This document shows, one piece after another, positions 9,722 through 20,788 of a DNA stretch of 64,000 bases. Both the position numbers and the translations under genes were made by a program. The notes beneath the pieces were generated by a model. That model searched no databases, was not told the origin of the DNA, and saw nothing but the letters and a program-made list of their open reading frames with translations. Each line of letters starts with the position of its first letter. Position 1 is the stretch's first letter. Source of the stretch: Sorex araneus (lineage: Eukaryota > Chordata > Mammalia > Eulipotyphla > Soricidae); contig NC_073306.1 in assembly GCF_027595985.1 (NCBI RefSeq), forward strand, positions 80,576,599 to 80,640,598, written 5' to 3'.

Positions 9722-10195
9722 ACTCCTCTTTCTTTTCTGTGGCTATATCATGCTCCGTTTGCAAAAAGACCCAGGACTCAACAGCCTGGACTTCTGACCA
9801 CATGGAGTCTCTTTGGACTTTCTGAAGTCAACTGATTCCCGTAGAAACAGACCTGGGGTGCTCTGAGATCCTGGCAGTGCAATTTGGTGGGGGGGTGCAA
9901 ATGTGTAATAGCCATTTGGCTCAAATTTCAAACTAAGATTCCCTTCAAAAAGGACCTCAAATGTTTAAGGAACAACAACAACAACCAAAAAAAAAAAAAT
10001 GTTCTGAGTCAAAACTTAAATGGATGAAAGGGAAAAAAAGATTTTTTTAAAACATAACTTATTCTTTAATTTCAGCATTCCACTATTTCAGAGGTCACTA
10101 AATGAGCGGGTTGCACCCTCCCATCCCTAACACAGACACACATTTTCTCTAGGAAAATGAGAGCACACTCTTGGGCTAAGCTAAAATCAGGGGTT
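9722..10195. other. Intronic stretch without recognisable feature
   Basis: Contains short A-runs (about 9988-9999, 10032-10040) and a G-run at 9889-9895. No exon or interspersed repeat is recognised. Confidence 0.5.
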
Positions 10196-10332
10196 ACAGG
10201 GCAAGAGAGACAGTACAAAGAGTTAGACATTTGCTCAGAACAAAACCCTGGTTAAATCCCCAGGACCACAGGAGTGAGCCCTGAACACAAAGCCTGAGCA
10301 CACCTGTTATGGTCCGAAAACCAAAACAAAAA
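10196..10332 (+). mobile_element. Old SINE
   Basis: GGGCAAGAGAGACAGTAC head, CCCCAGGACCACAGGAGTGA body, and a CCAAAACAAAAA tail. Confidence 0.65.
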
Positions 10333-10334
10333 TA

Positions 10335-10425
10335 CTAATCTCAGGGTTGGGGATGTAGATCCATGACAAGAACACCTGCGTCACTAGTCCCGGGTTCAAT
10401 CTCCTGCACGAAAAGCAAACAAAAA
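10335..10425 (+). mobile_element. Old SINE head fragment
   Basis: GGGTTGGGGATGTAGATCC, then CCCGGGTTCAATCTCCTGCA and an A-rich tail. Confidence 0.55.
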
Positions 10426-10474
10426 TCTGAAAATAAAAAACAGCTGACTGAAAATAGTTTTCCCTAACTTACCA

Positions 10475-10600
10475 AGGATTTTTATTTGGGGGCAGAGGTG
10501 CACCCGGAAGCATTCAGAGGACAAAGGAGTGCAGAGATCAAACCCAGGGCATCTGAAACAAAACATGCACTTCAGCCCTTTGAGCTGCCTCCCAGAGATG
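10475..10600 (-). mobile_element. Old degenerate SINE
   Basis: Antisense body and head with GATCAAACCCAGGGC and TTTGAGCTGCCTCCCAG. Confidence 0.5.
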
Positions 10601-10619
10601 AATAGGATTTTTAAAATTT

Positions 10620-10765
10620 ATTTGACTTTATTCTATTTGGGGGGGGGGGCACGCCCTGCTATGCTCAGGGCTTACTCCTAGCACGGCACTCAGGGATCAC
10701 ACCTAGCATGCTAGGAAGACATGTGGATGCTGGGGATTGAACCGGGATAATGGGGTGAATTCAAG
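10620..10765 (-). mobile_element. Old degenerate SINE
   Basis: Antisense: ATGCTCAGGGCTTACTCCTA, GCACTCAGGGATCACACC, and a GGGGATTGAACC B-box relic. Confidence 0.6.
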
Positions 10766-11224
10766 ACTAGAACAAAAAAATCTTTCTGTGACCACCACTC
10801 CACCTTCCAGCTCTGGGTTTGCTGTCACAAACAAAGGCCTATTTTCTCCACTTCCGTACTTAATCTCTGAACACAGAATAGGCTTTTCTGTTGACATGTA
10901 CCTTCTCCACAAACTATTACTGACCACAAACTGTGACTTGACATCAGGACTGTGGGTGGCGGCTATAATAAATAAACTATCCTGGTGATTCTGGATAACT
11001 CAGTGTGATGCGAAAATGCAAAAGGCAAGATGAGACACAAGTGAACTGTCATACCCTCATGTCAAGACTGTTCAGCCTCCCACCAACCAGGAAAATCATC
11101 AACGGAGATGAAAGAGAGATGATGAGAAAAATAAAAAACCAAAATCCCTTCTCTTCCCTCATAATAAACAACACCTGAGTGACTGGTAACTTAAGCATGA
11201 AGTAGCCTTGCAAATCCAGCTGCA

Positions 11225-11340
11225 CTCAGCGAGGGCCTGGCAGTTCACTTCATGGGGGACCAATGTGGTACCAGGAATAAAACCTGGGCCAGCAGCAAGC
11301 AAGGCAAGTGCCTTATCTCCAGTACTAGCTCTCTGGTCCT
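11225..11340 (-). mobile_element. Old degenerate SINE
   Basis: Antisense GGTACCAGGAATAAAACCTG, GCAAGGCAAGTGCCTTATC, and CTCTGGTCCT. Confidence 0.6.
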
Positions 11341-11721
11341 CGGTGAATTTCTGTCAATGATTAAATAAAAGCTGGTAGCGGGATTATTCTAATGGTTAGT
11401 CAACATGTTATTCAGGGGACTTTGAAAAGAGATAGGATAGATGATATCAATAACATCTCCCATGGAAGCCTCTGAAGGGGGGCGTGCAGGATGTTGAACA
11501 GATACGGTTGTTTGTCTGATGACATTTGGATGCCCTTTAAAACCTGTACACAGAGAAGCAAAGCTACCTTCCTGAGTCACAACATCGACTCTCATATTTC
11601 TCTGCTACACAGAGAAACTGGATAATTCCAAATCCCCATCTTCAGAGAGACTTGGCACAAGAATGGGGAAAAGTCAGGGATTTGGATAAGAGATCTTCAA
11701 AACTCTCATCCAAGCACAATC

Positions 11722-11842
11722 AGTATTCAACAGATATCTACTATCATCTGTCAGGCGCTCCTGAAGATGCCAAGATATAACAATTTAAAAAATGTGCACT
11801 AAATCTTGCCTTCATGGAGCTTTTACTCTAGTAAAAGTAACC
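11722..11842 (-). repeat. L2 fragment
   Basis: Antisense L2: CAACAGATATCTACTATCAT, then CTTGCCTTCATGGAGCTTTT. Confidence 0.65.
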
Positions 11843-11873
11843 TCCCAAAACTACTTTAGACCAGAGATTTTTT

Positions 11874-12217
11874 TTTAATTAAAAAAAATTTTTTTATTTG
11901 TCACCATTCTTTTTTTTAATTTTTTTCTTTTTTTTTTTTATTTTATCACCATGTGGAAAGTTACAGAGTTCTCAGGTTTATGTCTCAGTTATACCGTATT
12001 CAAACACCATCCCTTCACCAGTGCCCATATTCCACCACCAAAATCCCCGGTATACCCCCCGCCCCCCACCCCAACTGTATAACTGATGAATTTCACTTCA
12101 TTTTCTCTTCACCTTGATTACGTTCCATATTTCAACACAAAACTCACTATTGTTGTGGGAATTATACCCCCAAACAAGATAACCCTATTAAGGAAGCATT
12201 TGATAATTAGTTTTCCA
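11874..12217 (-). mobile_element. 5'-truncated L1 3' end with 18-bp duplication
   Basis: On the minus strand the fragment ends GGTGGAATATGGGCACTGGT, GAAGGGATGGTGTTTGA and an A-rich tail, the 3' UTR found in young shrew-type L1 elements. It has a perfect duplication, ttagaccagagatttttt, at 11856-11873 and 12218-12235. About 344 bp inserted by target-primed reverse transcription, with no coding part. Confidence 0.88.
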
Positions 12218-12334
12218 TTAGACCAGAGATTTTTTAGTTTAATAAAATTTCATTCATGGTTCACTTTGTATAAGTCAATGAAGATTTAAAAAAAAAAAAG
12301 CTGAACAAGAAACCATGTTTCTTTGTGGAAGACA

Positions 12335-12510
12335 GAACAGAGCAAGAACATAAGCACTACAGTGTTAACTTTGCACTTGGCCAACCCAGGTTCAATCGCC
12401 AGGATCACACAGAGTCCCTGAACACGGCCAGGAGTGATCCCTGAGTACAGAGCCAGAAGTAACCACTGAGTACCCCGGGATGTGACCCAAAAAAACAAGG
12501 CAAAACAAAA
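12335..12510 (+). mobile_element. Old SINE
   Basis: GGCCAACCCAGGTTCAATCG, body with GAACACGGCCAGGAGTGATC, and a GTGACCCAAAAAAACAA tail. Confidence 0.75.
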
Positions 12511-12517
12511 CAAATCT

Positions 12518-12685
12518 AGTGGGATAGGAGCAACAGGTCAATAGGGTGAGTTCATGCTTTATATGTGGGAGGCCGGGTTAGATCCCCAGCACCACAAGGT
12601 TCCCTAAGGACTGCCAGAAATAGCCCATGAACACTGCCAGATGTGGCCCTAAAGCCAAGAAAATTTAAAATAAATAAAATAAAAT
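12518..12685 (+). mobile_element. Old SINE
   Basis: GGGATAGGAGCAACAGGTCA head, GATCCCCAGCACCACAAGG, and a TGTGGCCCTAAAGCC end with an (AAAT)n tail. Confidence 0.7.
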
Positions 12686-12784
12686 CTGGTGTAGACAATC
12701 ACAAATATGTCTTACATGCCATGATAAGAGCTCTAAATGAAAGTAACCTTAATATGAAGCATTATAGAGGATTAAAAGGTCAAG

Positions 12785-12982
12785 TTAGGAGCAGGACAGA
12801 GCACTCAAAGGACTAGAGCACATGCCTTGCAAGCGGGAAGACTAGGATTGATCCTTAGCACCACACATCGCCCCTCCACCCCCACACACTGTACTACCTG
12901 AAGTAACCTCCAAGTAATATACCATGAGTGGCCCCTAAACAGTGTTGGGCACTGCCCCAAAACCAATAAAATAAAAGAACCC
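12785..12982 (+). mobile_element. Old SINE
   Basis: GGAGCAGGACAGAGCACTCA head, ATTGATCCTTAGCACCACAC, and a CACTGCCCCAAAACC end. Confidence 0.65.
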
Positions 12983-13037
12983 TGACCCTGGAAGGCACAT
13001 GGCTGCCATCCCCAAAAGAAAAAGAGAGGAGTAAGTT

Positions 13038-13227
13038 GGTTTGTATTTTTTCTTTTTCTTTTTCTTTTTGGGTCACACCCGGCGATGCACTGGGGTCACT
13101 CCTGGCTCATGCACTCAGGAACTACTCCTGGTGGTGCTCAGGGGACCATATGGGATGCTGGGAATCGAATCTGGGTCGGTCACATGCAAGGCAAATGCCC
13201 TACCCGCTGTGCTATTGCTCCAGCCCC
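13038..13227 (-). mobile_element. SINE-A, 14-bp near-perfect duplication
   Basis: Antisense near-consensus copy. Flanks gagaggagtaagtt (13024-13037) and gagaagagtaagtt (13228-13241) differ at one base. Confidence 0.92.
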
Positions 13228-13244
13228 GAGAAGAGTAAGTTTTA

Positions 13245-13835
13245 AGAAGTGGTATCAGGCAGAAGATAGGATTTTTTCAGGATTTCCCTAGGTGCTAGAC
13301 GGAGAACAGACTGAAGGGAGCCCAGGGTGCGGGGAATCACCTTTCATGTAGGTGCCGGACATTGCCTACTTAGTTTAGATCTGACACTCACATATACAGC
13401 TTCAATTCAGCCACACTAAAGGGAAGCATTGATCCCAGGCTGACACCCAATCGCCCACCAAGGCTCCCTTCAGAGAGCCACTTTTTAACATCCTCGGGAC
13501 TTAGCATACTTCCTTAAGGAAGTCTTCTTAGATCCTCTCAACATCCTACTTGGAGGCCTAGAAAGTTCTGCAAGCCAACTCTGCAGGTAAATCTTCAGCT
13601 AATTCTTTCCTTCCAGGTAGATTTTCCCCACAGTCGTTCACTGAGCATTTAGCTCAGCACTGGCATGCAATCTCCAGCGATGGCACCATACAGGGTATAG
13701 CACAAATAATAGTGTGTACATGACAGCTCAGAGCTATATAGAAGGATGCAAATTAGAACACTTGTACATAGAAATGATAAACCAAAAATAAGAGTTGTGT
13801 AGAAGGAATAACCTATACCGCAGGCAACCTCAGAG
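13245..13835. other. Intronic stretch without recognisable feature
   Basis: Unique-looking sequence of mixed composition. No exon is evident, and the same holds for about 13965-14425. Confidence 0.5.
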
Positions 13836-13839
13836 CAAT

Positions 13840-13960
13840 CAGAAGCAGAAGTTCCAGCATCTACATGTTTTACAAGTTTAGACAAGTCATTTCATTCTAG
13901 GCCTTAATTTCTTCATCTCCAATATGAAGAGATTAAATAAGAAACTCCTATGCTTACTTC
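13840..13960 (+). repeat. MIR
   Basis: GACAAGTCATTTCATTCTAG, then TTAATTTCTTCATCTCCAAT, collinear with the MIR core. Confidence 0.6.
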
Positions 13961-14429
13961 ATTTTATTTCTTAGTTACTAATTATATGGAGCAATGCCTA
14001 ATCCTGAACCCCTCCTATAAAATGAGACTTAAAACACAAACTTGTGGAAATCTGAATACACAGTCATGTAATGGCCAGCAGGAATGACTTAAAGATCCTG
14101 GAGGGTATTGTCCAATAAAAACATTCAGCTTGACAACCTAAGTGTAAATAAAATACTTAGATACTGCATTATCTATTTTTAATACACAAGTTACATAAAC
14201 AAAAACTAATCCAATGAATCACCTCCCAAGCACTGGAAGCACTGACAAAGTCTGAATTTTGCCAAATCCGTCCATTTTGCCAAAACTACCACTTTTATTC
14301 TACTCCTCAAACTCCCATTGCATTCCTCTCACCTCCTTCCCACAATTGATTCATTCCATTCCTCTGTGAAGAGTCTCATTGACCCTTTGTACAATTTGCT
14401 CCATGCTCTCTCTTACACAAAGCCAAGTT

Positions 14430-14560
14430 AGAATGTCAGAAACAGGTAACATCTTCTCCAACCCTTTAATTTTACAGATCAGCAAACCAAGAATTAGAAA
14501 GGTTAAGTGAGTGGTATGCCATGACACAGCTCTTGAGCAGCACAGCCAAGACTTTGTAAT
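14430..14560 (-). repeat. MIR
   Basis: Antisense MIR core: TTTTACAGATCAGCAAACCA, then AGAAAGGTTAAGTGAGTGG. Confidence 0.6.
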
Positions 14561-14755
14561 TATTTGTGTGGTGGGGAACACCTCGTGCATTTCCAACACA
14601 TTCCCTCATCCTCCTTCCTATCAGGGACAAGCATGCTGCTTTCTTCTCTGATCCCATATAAGGTCTACTACCATCTACTGGGAGCCTGTTGCACTTTCCA
14701 TGATGTCTTATTTAACCCTCCCAAAAACTCTCAAAGAGATCTTCATGTGACTTTT

Positions 14756-15345
14756 TTAAAAAAAAATTTTATTAGTGAATCACCGTGAGGTACAGTTACA
14801 GACTTACATGTTTTTGTGCTTATGTTTCAGTCATGGACTGGAGTGATAGCACATCGGGTAGGGCATTTGCCTTGCATTCAGCTGACCCGGGTTCAGTTCA
14901 TCTGCCCCGCTCGGAGAGCCCGACAAGCCACCGACAGTATCTCACTCTCATGGCAGAGCCTGGCAAGCTATCCGTAGCATATTTGATATGCCAAAAACAG
15001 TAACAACAATTCTCACAATGGTTAGACGTTACTGTGTCCACTCAAACAAATTGATGAGCAACAGGATGACAGTGTTTCAGTCATACAATGTTTGAGTACC
15101 CATCCCTCCACCAGTGCCCAATCTCCAATACCAAATATCCCAGTATCCCTCCAACCCCCCAACTGTATCCCCCCCACCCCACCCTGCCTCTGTGGCAGGG
15201 CATTCCCTTTTGTTCTCTCTCTCCTTTTGGGTGCTGTGGTTTGCAATAAAGGTATTGAGTGGCCATCATGTTTGATCTATAGTCTACTTTCAGCACGCAT
15301 CTCCCATCTGAGTGGGTCCTCCAACCTATGTGACCTTAACAAAAA
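14756..15345 (-). mobile_element. L1 3' end, split by a SINE-B
   Basis: L1 3' UTR on the minus strand, with poly-A side at 14756-14770 and GTGAATCACCGTGAGGTACA. It is interrupted at 14835-15072 and resumes with TACAATGTTTGAGTACCCAT and CCACCAGTGCCCAATCTCC. Confidence 0.75.
14835..15072 (+). mobile_element. SINE-B nested in an L1 3' end, 12-bp duplication
   Basis: A complete SINE-B, from GGACTGGAGTGATAGCACA to the GGATGACAG tail, interrupts the L1. The perfect duplication tgtttcagtcat lies at 14823-14834 and 15073-15084. Removing the SINE and one copy restores continuous L1 3' UTR. Confidence 0.92.
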
Positions 15346-15681
15346 ATAAGAGTTGAGCTCTCACATGACTTAGCAGCTCCACTTCTTAGTATCTACCCTA
15401 AGAGCCAAAAAAAAAAAAAAACCTCTATTCAGAAAAGACATTTGCAGTCCTACATTATTGCAGCACTATTTACAACAGCCCAAATCTGGAAACAATCCAA
15501 ATGATCAAGAACAAATGACTGGATAAAGAAGTTCAAGTATATATGCACAATGGAATACTGTTTCCCCTTAAGAAAAGCTGAAGTCATGCAATTTGCTGCT
15601 ATATGGATGGATATGGAGTATCATGCTGAATGAAGTTAATCAGAAGGACGGGGACAAAGGATGATCTCTCTCTCATTTGCA

Positions 15682-15682
<1 letters not shown>

Positions 15683-15730
<48 letters not shown>

Positions 15731-15732
15731 GA
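15683..15732 (+). repeat. (CA)n(TA)n microsatellite
   Basis: About 20 CA units followed by TATATATA and GAGAGAGA, inside the L1. Confidence 0.9.
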
Positions 15733-15736
15733 GAGA

Positions 15737-15907
15737 GATGGGGTTGGTGCGATAGTACAGCAGGTAGGGTGTTTGCCTTGCATGAGGCCGACCAGGGTTC
15801 GATTCCAAGCATCCCATATGGTTTCCTGAGTACCGCCAGGAGTAATTTCTGAGTGCATGAGCCAGGAGTAACCCCTGTACATTTCTGGGTGTGACCCAAA
15901 AAGCAAT
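15737..15907 (+). mobile_element. SINE-A inside the L1
   Basis: GGGGTTGGTGCGATAGTACA head, GGTTCGATTCCAAGCATCCC, and a GTGTGACCCAAAAAGCAA end. Confidence 0.88.
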
Positions 15908-15944
15908 ACATATATATATATATGAATATATATGTATATATAAA

Positions 15945-15978
15945 TTACTGTATCACTGTCATCCCGTTGCTCATCAAT
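15945..15978 (-). mobile_element. SINE-B tail fragment
   Basis: Only the terminal 30 or so bases, TACTGTATCACTGTCATCCC and GTTGCTCATCA, remain before an ATAGATAT repeat. Confidence 0.65.
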
Positions 15979-16014
15979 ATATAGATATATAGAGATACAG
16001 ATATAGATATTTGG

Positions 16015-16195
16015 CTTTTGTTTTTGGGGGTCACACCCGGCGATGTTCAGGGATTACTCCTGGTTCTGCACTCAGTAATTACTCATGGTAATGCTCAGGA
16101 GGCCCTATGGAATGCCGAGAATCAAATGCAGGTTGGCCATGTGCAAGGTAAATGCCCTACTATATAGTATCCACTATACTATCGCTCAGGCCCTT
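16015..16195 (-). mobile_element. SINE-A-like copy inside the L1
   Basis: Antisense GGTCACACCCGGCGATGTTC, body, and TATCGCTCAGGCCC head, moderately diverged. Confidence 0.85.
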
Positions 16196-16444
16196 CATAT
16201 GCAAAAATTTTTTTAAATAAAAGTAGAAAAGTAGGAGTGTAACAAATGCTCAAGGCAAAAGAAATTGAGATTTGATCTTCAGTAGGAAGCTTATCATGGC
16301 GTGGGGGGGAGGGGGATATGGGCTGGGACAATGGTGGAGGGAAATGGACACTCTGGTGGAGGGTATGGTGTTTCAATATTGATGCAAGAAACTCTACCAT
16401 TAACAGACTTGTAAGCCATGGTGCCTAAAATGAATTTTTTTTAA

Positions 16445-16945
16445 ACTTTTTTTAAGAAAAATATGATAGGTCAGCTATCAAACAATTTACAAAATCTTCC
16501 CATGGAGGTTCCCAGAAGTAAGAGGCTCCCAGTGGTCCTTCTGACCCAAGTCCTTGAAGCAGACAACCACGGGGCCTGCTAGCACAGGTGCTATGTCCCA
16601 ACATTATCCACCCGGCCTTTATATTTTATATGACTTTATATGACTTTATTATGAGGAAAGTAAGCTCCCCAAAACCCAGAGAGAGGGCGCTCGGCAACAA
16701 AGGCACCCATCCTGCGAGACTGCAAATTCCATCTGGTACTGTCCACGAACACTGAGGCTGCTGATGGAGATTCCGCTGTTTAGGCCACAACAATGAAATC
16801 TACTGGACCAACAGCACTGGCACTGAAACTCTTCTCCCAAAAGGAGAGACAGACAAGGATATAATGCCAGGTGGTGTCGGGCTGAATAAGAAAAATAATG
16901 TATTCGTTATTTTTGTAAGGAGCAAGAGGGATGAAAGGAGGGATT
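16445..16945. other. Intronic stretch without recognisable feature
   Basis: Unique-looking sequence with a few CpGs at 16685-16800. No exon boundaries are convincing. Confidence 0.5.
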
Positions 16946-16949
16946 CATT

Positions 16950-17107
16950 TATTTGGGATGAGGGGGGGTCACAGCTTGCAGTGCTCAGCTTGATGCTCAG
17001 GAGTCATTCCCAGCAATGTTTGGGGGACCATGCATGATAAGACTGAACCCAAGCTTCCTGCATGGAAAGCGTGCACTCTGCCCACTGAGCTCTCTTTCTC
17101 GCCAGGC
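16950..17107 (-). mobile_element. Old degenerate SINE
   Basis: Antisense GATGCTCAGGAGTCATTCCC, GACTGAACCCAAGCTTCC, and CACTGAGCTCTCTTTCTC. Confidence 0.6.
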
Positions 17108-17194
17108 CTAGGATGTCTCTTAAGAGCGGGAAGGTCTCTCAGGTGAGGTGGTACTGCAGCACAGTGGTGAGGGAACTCTCAGAATAACTGGAAC

Positions 17195-17300
17195 ACACAC
17201 ATCCTGGGCAGTGTGGATAGCAAGTGCAAAACCCTCTGAGGTGGATGCGCTTGGTGTGTTCCAGGAGCAAACTACAGCCCAGAAGTGCAGAAAATGCACA
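17195..17300 (-). repeat. L2 fragment
   Basis: Antisense L2 internal part: GCAAGTGCAAAACCCTCTGA, then CTTGGTGTGTTCCAGGAGCA. Confidence 0.5.
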
Positions 17301-17677
17301 GCCCACCCCCTGCCTTCTTTGAATCCCTGCCTCTTCTCTTCCAAGTGTTTACTGGACAAGTGAACCATGCAACCCCATACCCCATCTGTCAAGGGTAAAT
17401 GATGATTCTACTTTCCTAAGCAGATGGTTAGGATTAAGCAAATTCATAACATGTAAAGTAATTAATAGCCAGTTATCCCTCGGGTTCAAGAAATGATCAT
17501 TATGATGTTATTAAAGTAGGTCATTGAGAACCTAGCTCCCATCCAATTATTTCCAATCTGATAGCTTTAAATCCAGGGTTTAATTCTGCTGCCCTGAGTA
17601 CTGTTGGGTGTAGCCCAAAAAATGAAATATAAAAATGAAACAAAAAATAAGACAATATTTAATTTTTAAAATCCTTT

Positions 17678-17680
<3 letters not shown>

Positions 17681-17723
<43 letters not shown>

Positions 17724-17875
17724 GAGGGAGAGAGAGGGAGAGAGAAGAAAAGAATCTGTCACAGAGGTGGAGATGGGATGTGGGAAGGGAACTGGGGGCA
17801 CTGGTGGTAGGAAATATAACTGTGTACTTCACTGTGAGTCAATAAAACTAAGTAACTAAATAAAACAAAATAAAA
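17681..17875 (+). repeat. (GA)n tract and L1 3'-terminal piece
   Basis: About 19 GA units (17681-17719), a GGGA-rich continuation, then an L1-type 3' end: ACTGGGGGCACTGGTGGTAG, GAAATATAACTGTG and an (AAAAT)n-like tail. Confidence 0.7.
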
Positions 17876-17966
17876 TCCTTTGATCATTGGAGGGGGAGGC
17901 TACAGGATAGGATTGAACTAAACCTTCCCCTTCCTGGAGAAATTTTAACTAGAAAAGACAGACAAG

Positions 17967-18122
17967 GGGCGTTGGAAGATAATACAGCAGGTAGGGCTCT
18001 TGCCTTGCATGTGGCTGACCTGGGTTCGATTCCCAGCACCCCATCTGATTCCCTGTGATCCCTGAGCCGGGAGCTAGGAGTAAGCCCTGAGCACCATTGG
18101 GTGTATCCCAAAAACAAAAAGA
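17967..18122 (+). mobile_element. Old SINE
   Basis: Head with AATACAGCAGGTAGGGCTC, a perfect B box GGTTCGATTCC, and a GGGTGTATCCCAAAAAC end. Confidence 0.8.
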
Positions 18123-18129
18123 GAGAGAA

Positions 18130-18620
18130 AAAGAAGAAAATCAAAACAACACTCAAGAGTCAAAAGTCTGTTGGTCTCTAGACTGGTTTTTAGGGCACAG
18201 CCCAAAGCAAAGCAATGTGGGAAGGCAGAGGGTGCAGAATTGATAGGCATCAAGACAAGGAAAGACATCAGGGGCCACAGGGAACCTGGGCTTCTCTCTC
18301 CTGTCTGGCCTTCTGTGGCTCTTGAACGTTGTTTACTTTTTGTCTTCATAGCCCATGTGTTAAAGGACAAACCACAGGCAGTGACAAACCACAGCCAGCC
18401 CAATTGTGTTGGAAGTACAGTGAGTCTTCCCAAACTACTAGTAAGGAAGGAGCCCATAGTTCCAGGCGTTTTAAAGGAGGTCAGTGTACTCCTCTGACAG
18501 GTTTATAATGAGGTTTTAAAAATCATATTTTCCTTCTACCAGATGGACATCAGGGTTTTCACTTTTTAATGTCACACATGTTCATTTAATAGCAACTCTA
18601 AGAAAACCACAAAATCTTTC
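18130..18620. other. Intronic stretch without recognisable feature
   Basis: Open frames on both strands (18074-18457, 18171-18497) overlap and resemble no known family. They are taken as chance. Confidence 0.45.
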
Positions 18621-18624
18621 CTCT

Positions 18625-19125
18625 CATCCATTTATTCACCTAACAAATATTCACCTACCCCATTCCAGGACTATTCTGGATGAAGAATTCAAAAGGCAGC
18701 AAAACATAAAACTCTCCACCCTCATGGAGCTTATATTCTACTTAAGAGGAGATAGATTATGAACAAGATTTATAATTGTACATAGAATAAATGCTAAGAA
18801 AACAAGAAAGAATGGAAGGAATTGGATGTGGCATCTTTGATTTTGTTTTGAGTGAGAGACCCTGCAGGAAGTGAACCCTATAGTTAATTGAGAGAGAAAC
18901 GGTTTAAGCAAAGACAAGTGCACATGCAAAGGGTCTGGGTGAGAATATGTATGGCACTCTAGGGGGCACAGCTGCAGGCCAGTCATTGGTGGTCAAGTGA
19001 GCAAACCAAGAGAGAAAAAAAGTCAGAAGTGAGCTGCAAAGAGCAGGCCAGTTATATAAAACTTTGATCCTTACTCAGAGAAAGACAGATATAGTAGAGT
19101 CCCTTTAAGGCAGAGAAATGGTAAG
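18625..19125 (-). repeat. L2, about 500 bp
   Basis: Long antisense L2 with ACAAATATTCACCTACCCCA, CACCCTCATGGAGCTTATAT and, further on, GCAAAGACAAGTGCACATGC and GCAGGCCAGTTATATAAAAC. It is collinear with the L2 3' region and is the largest ancient repeat in the window. Confidence 0.75.
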
Positions 19126-19329
19126 ATTCAACCTAAGTTGAATCAGAACCATGCAGCTAGTGGTTGTAATATATAGCATGTGCCTTGCAAAGGAAGCACG
19201 ACACTCGAGTTGTGAATTGTGTTAACTTGAACAGGCCACCTGACTTCTCTGCACTTGCCTAATCTCAACCTTAGAGCTCCACTCCACTCCTATACTCTGA
19301 TTTGACTCATTTCCTTTGCCTTTTTATAG

Positions 19330-19498
19330 TTTTGTCTTTGTTTGGGCAGCACACACACACAGTAGTACTCAGGAATTACTCCTGATTTTGTGCGCTCAGT
19401 TCACTTCTGGTAATGCTCGGGGGATCATATGTGGTGCCAGTGATAGAAGCAGGGTTGGCAGAGTGCAAGGCAAGTGCCTTATACTATCTTTCCAGTCC
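19330..19498 (-). mobile_element. Old SINE
   Basis: Antisense ACTCAGGAATTACTCCTGAT, GGGGGATCATATGTGGTGCC, and TATCTTTCCAGTCCT. Confidence 0.7.
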
Positions 19499-19501
19499 TA
19501 A

Positions 19502-20560
19502 TAGTTATCATTTTTATCAACTATAAATATGGTCTTTTTCCAAAGCCTTAACTGAAACAGAACTGAGTTGAAGAATTTAATTTAAAAATATAAATATTTA
19601 TAGGCTAAGTCCATGTCACACGTCCAAATCCAAAGATGATATGACTCCATCATGTTCGAGGGAATTCCACAATTTGACAGAGGACGGAAATTAATTCTCG
19701 TAGGGAGAACTTTTCTCCTAAGCAGCTGAAGTGATGAGAGAAAGGGAAAAAGTAGCCAGGCACTCGACAGGAGGAGGCATGAACTGAACCAAAGGAGCCG
19801 ACAATGGAAACAGCCTGGAAGAATTAGCAGAGGATGGTAAGAAAGAAGGGGATGCCAGAAGGGATGTGTAAGGAAGTACCAAAGGAACAGGCACAAGTGC
19901 CCAAGGTGTGCTCTGGAAAATCCCCCTGCACCAGAAGGACTATGGTATGAGCACAGTCAAGTGAATGGAAGAAATGAGAGAAATGGCTGGTAAAGCCTGT
20001 CAGACCTACTTTGCTGACAACCAGGCATTCTATAATCAAGATATTTAAAAGGAGACTTTTAAAATGCAAAACACACACACACATATACACACAAAGATCT
20101 GGTTTTTAGATAGTATCAACCATGGACATGATGAGTAATTGAAGACACAGTACTGAAGCCAGGAAACCCAACTGGAAGAAGGCATAAAATGGAGTTTCCC
20201 AGTATGAAAATGGAGAAGGAACTGCCATTGGACTGGGACTGTTGTGATTCAGTTTGGCAGAGTGGAGGAAGCAAGCATAACTGAGGTACCCAGGCTGGTA
20301 CCACTCACTGATTTCAGAAAATAAAGGAGTTGAGTTTAGACCCCAGTAGGTGTACTGGGTATGGGGTTTTGTTTTGACACAAATAATAATCTAGATAGAT
20401 GGCTGTTGGTAATAAAGGCATAACATGAAACTGGGAGTTAGTAGGTACTCACTGAGGCATGAAAGTAAGAACAAATAAATGACTGAGAAGGAAAGAGAGA
20501 AATGGAATCTCGGAGACAGCCAAAACACAGACACAGGATTAAGCACTGAACATGAAAACA
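19502..20560. other. Intronic stretch without recognisable feature
   Basis: About 1 kb with no recognised repeat except short CA units at 20069-20092. Chance open frames (19582-19896, 19824-20090) have no family resemblance. Confidence 0.45.
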
Positions 20561-20595
20561 AAGACTAAAACCAGAGTAAGAGTATAGTAAAGAGG

Positions 20596-20771
20596 GGCTG
20601 GAGCAATAGCACAGCGGGGTAGGGCGTTTGCCTTGCACGCGGCCAACCCAGGTTCGGTTCCCAGCATCCCATGTGGTCCCCTGAGGGCCGCCAGGGGTAA
20701 CTCCTGAGTGCAGAGCCAGGAGTAACCCCTGTGCATCGCCGGGTGTGACCCAAAAACCAAAAAAAAAAAAA
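20596..20771 (+). mobile_element. SINE-A inserted in an older SINE, 17-bp imperfect duplication
   Basis: Near-consensus copy. Flanks agagtatagtaaagagg (20579-20595) and agagtacagcaaagagg (20772-20788) differ at two positions. Confidence 0.88.
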
Positions 20772-20788
20772 AGAGTACAGCAAAGAGG

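Larger units (their letters stand above)
15346..16440 (+). mobile_element. L1 3' end (ORF2 terminus and 3' UTR), head-to-head with the previous L1 and split by SINEs
   Basis: From 15346 the plus strand carries the end of L1 ORF2: GCACAATGGAATACTGTTTC, then ATATGGATGGATATGGAG and GTTAATCAGAAGGACGGGG. The 3' UTR resumes at about 16195 with GGTATGGTGTTTCAATATTG and CTTGTAAGCCATGGTGCC. The L1 is interrupted by a (CA)n tract, two SINEs and a SINE-B tail fragment. Its frame is broken, so it is inactive. Confidence 0.8.

Noticed and set aside
15683..15732. Regular spacing of repeats considered as a CRISPR-like array
   Set aside because: Simple dinucleotide repeat in a mammalian genome; no repeat-spacer structure occurs anywhere in the window.
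18074..18497. Pair of overlapping frames of 127 and 108 codons
   Set aside because: They lie on opposite strands over the same DNA, show no recognisable domain, and one runs into a SINE.
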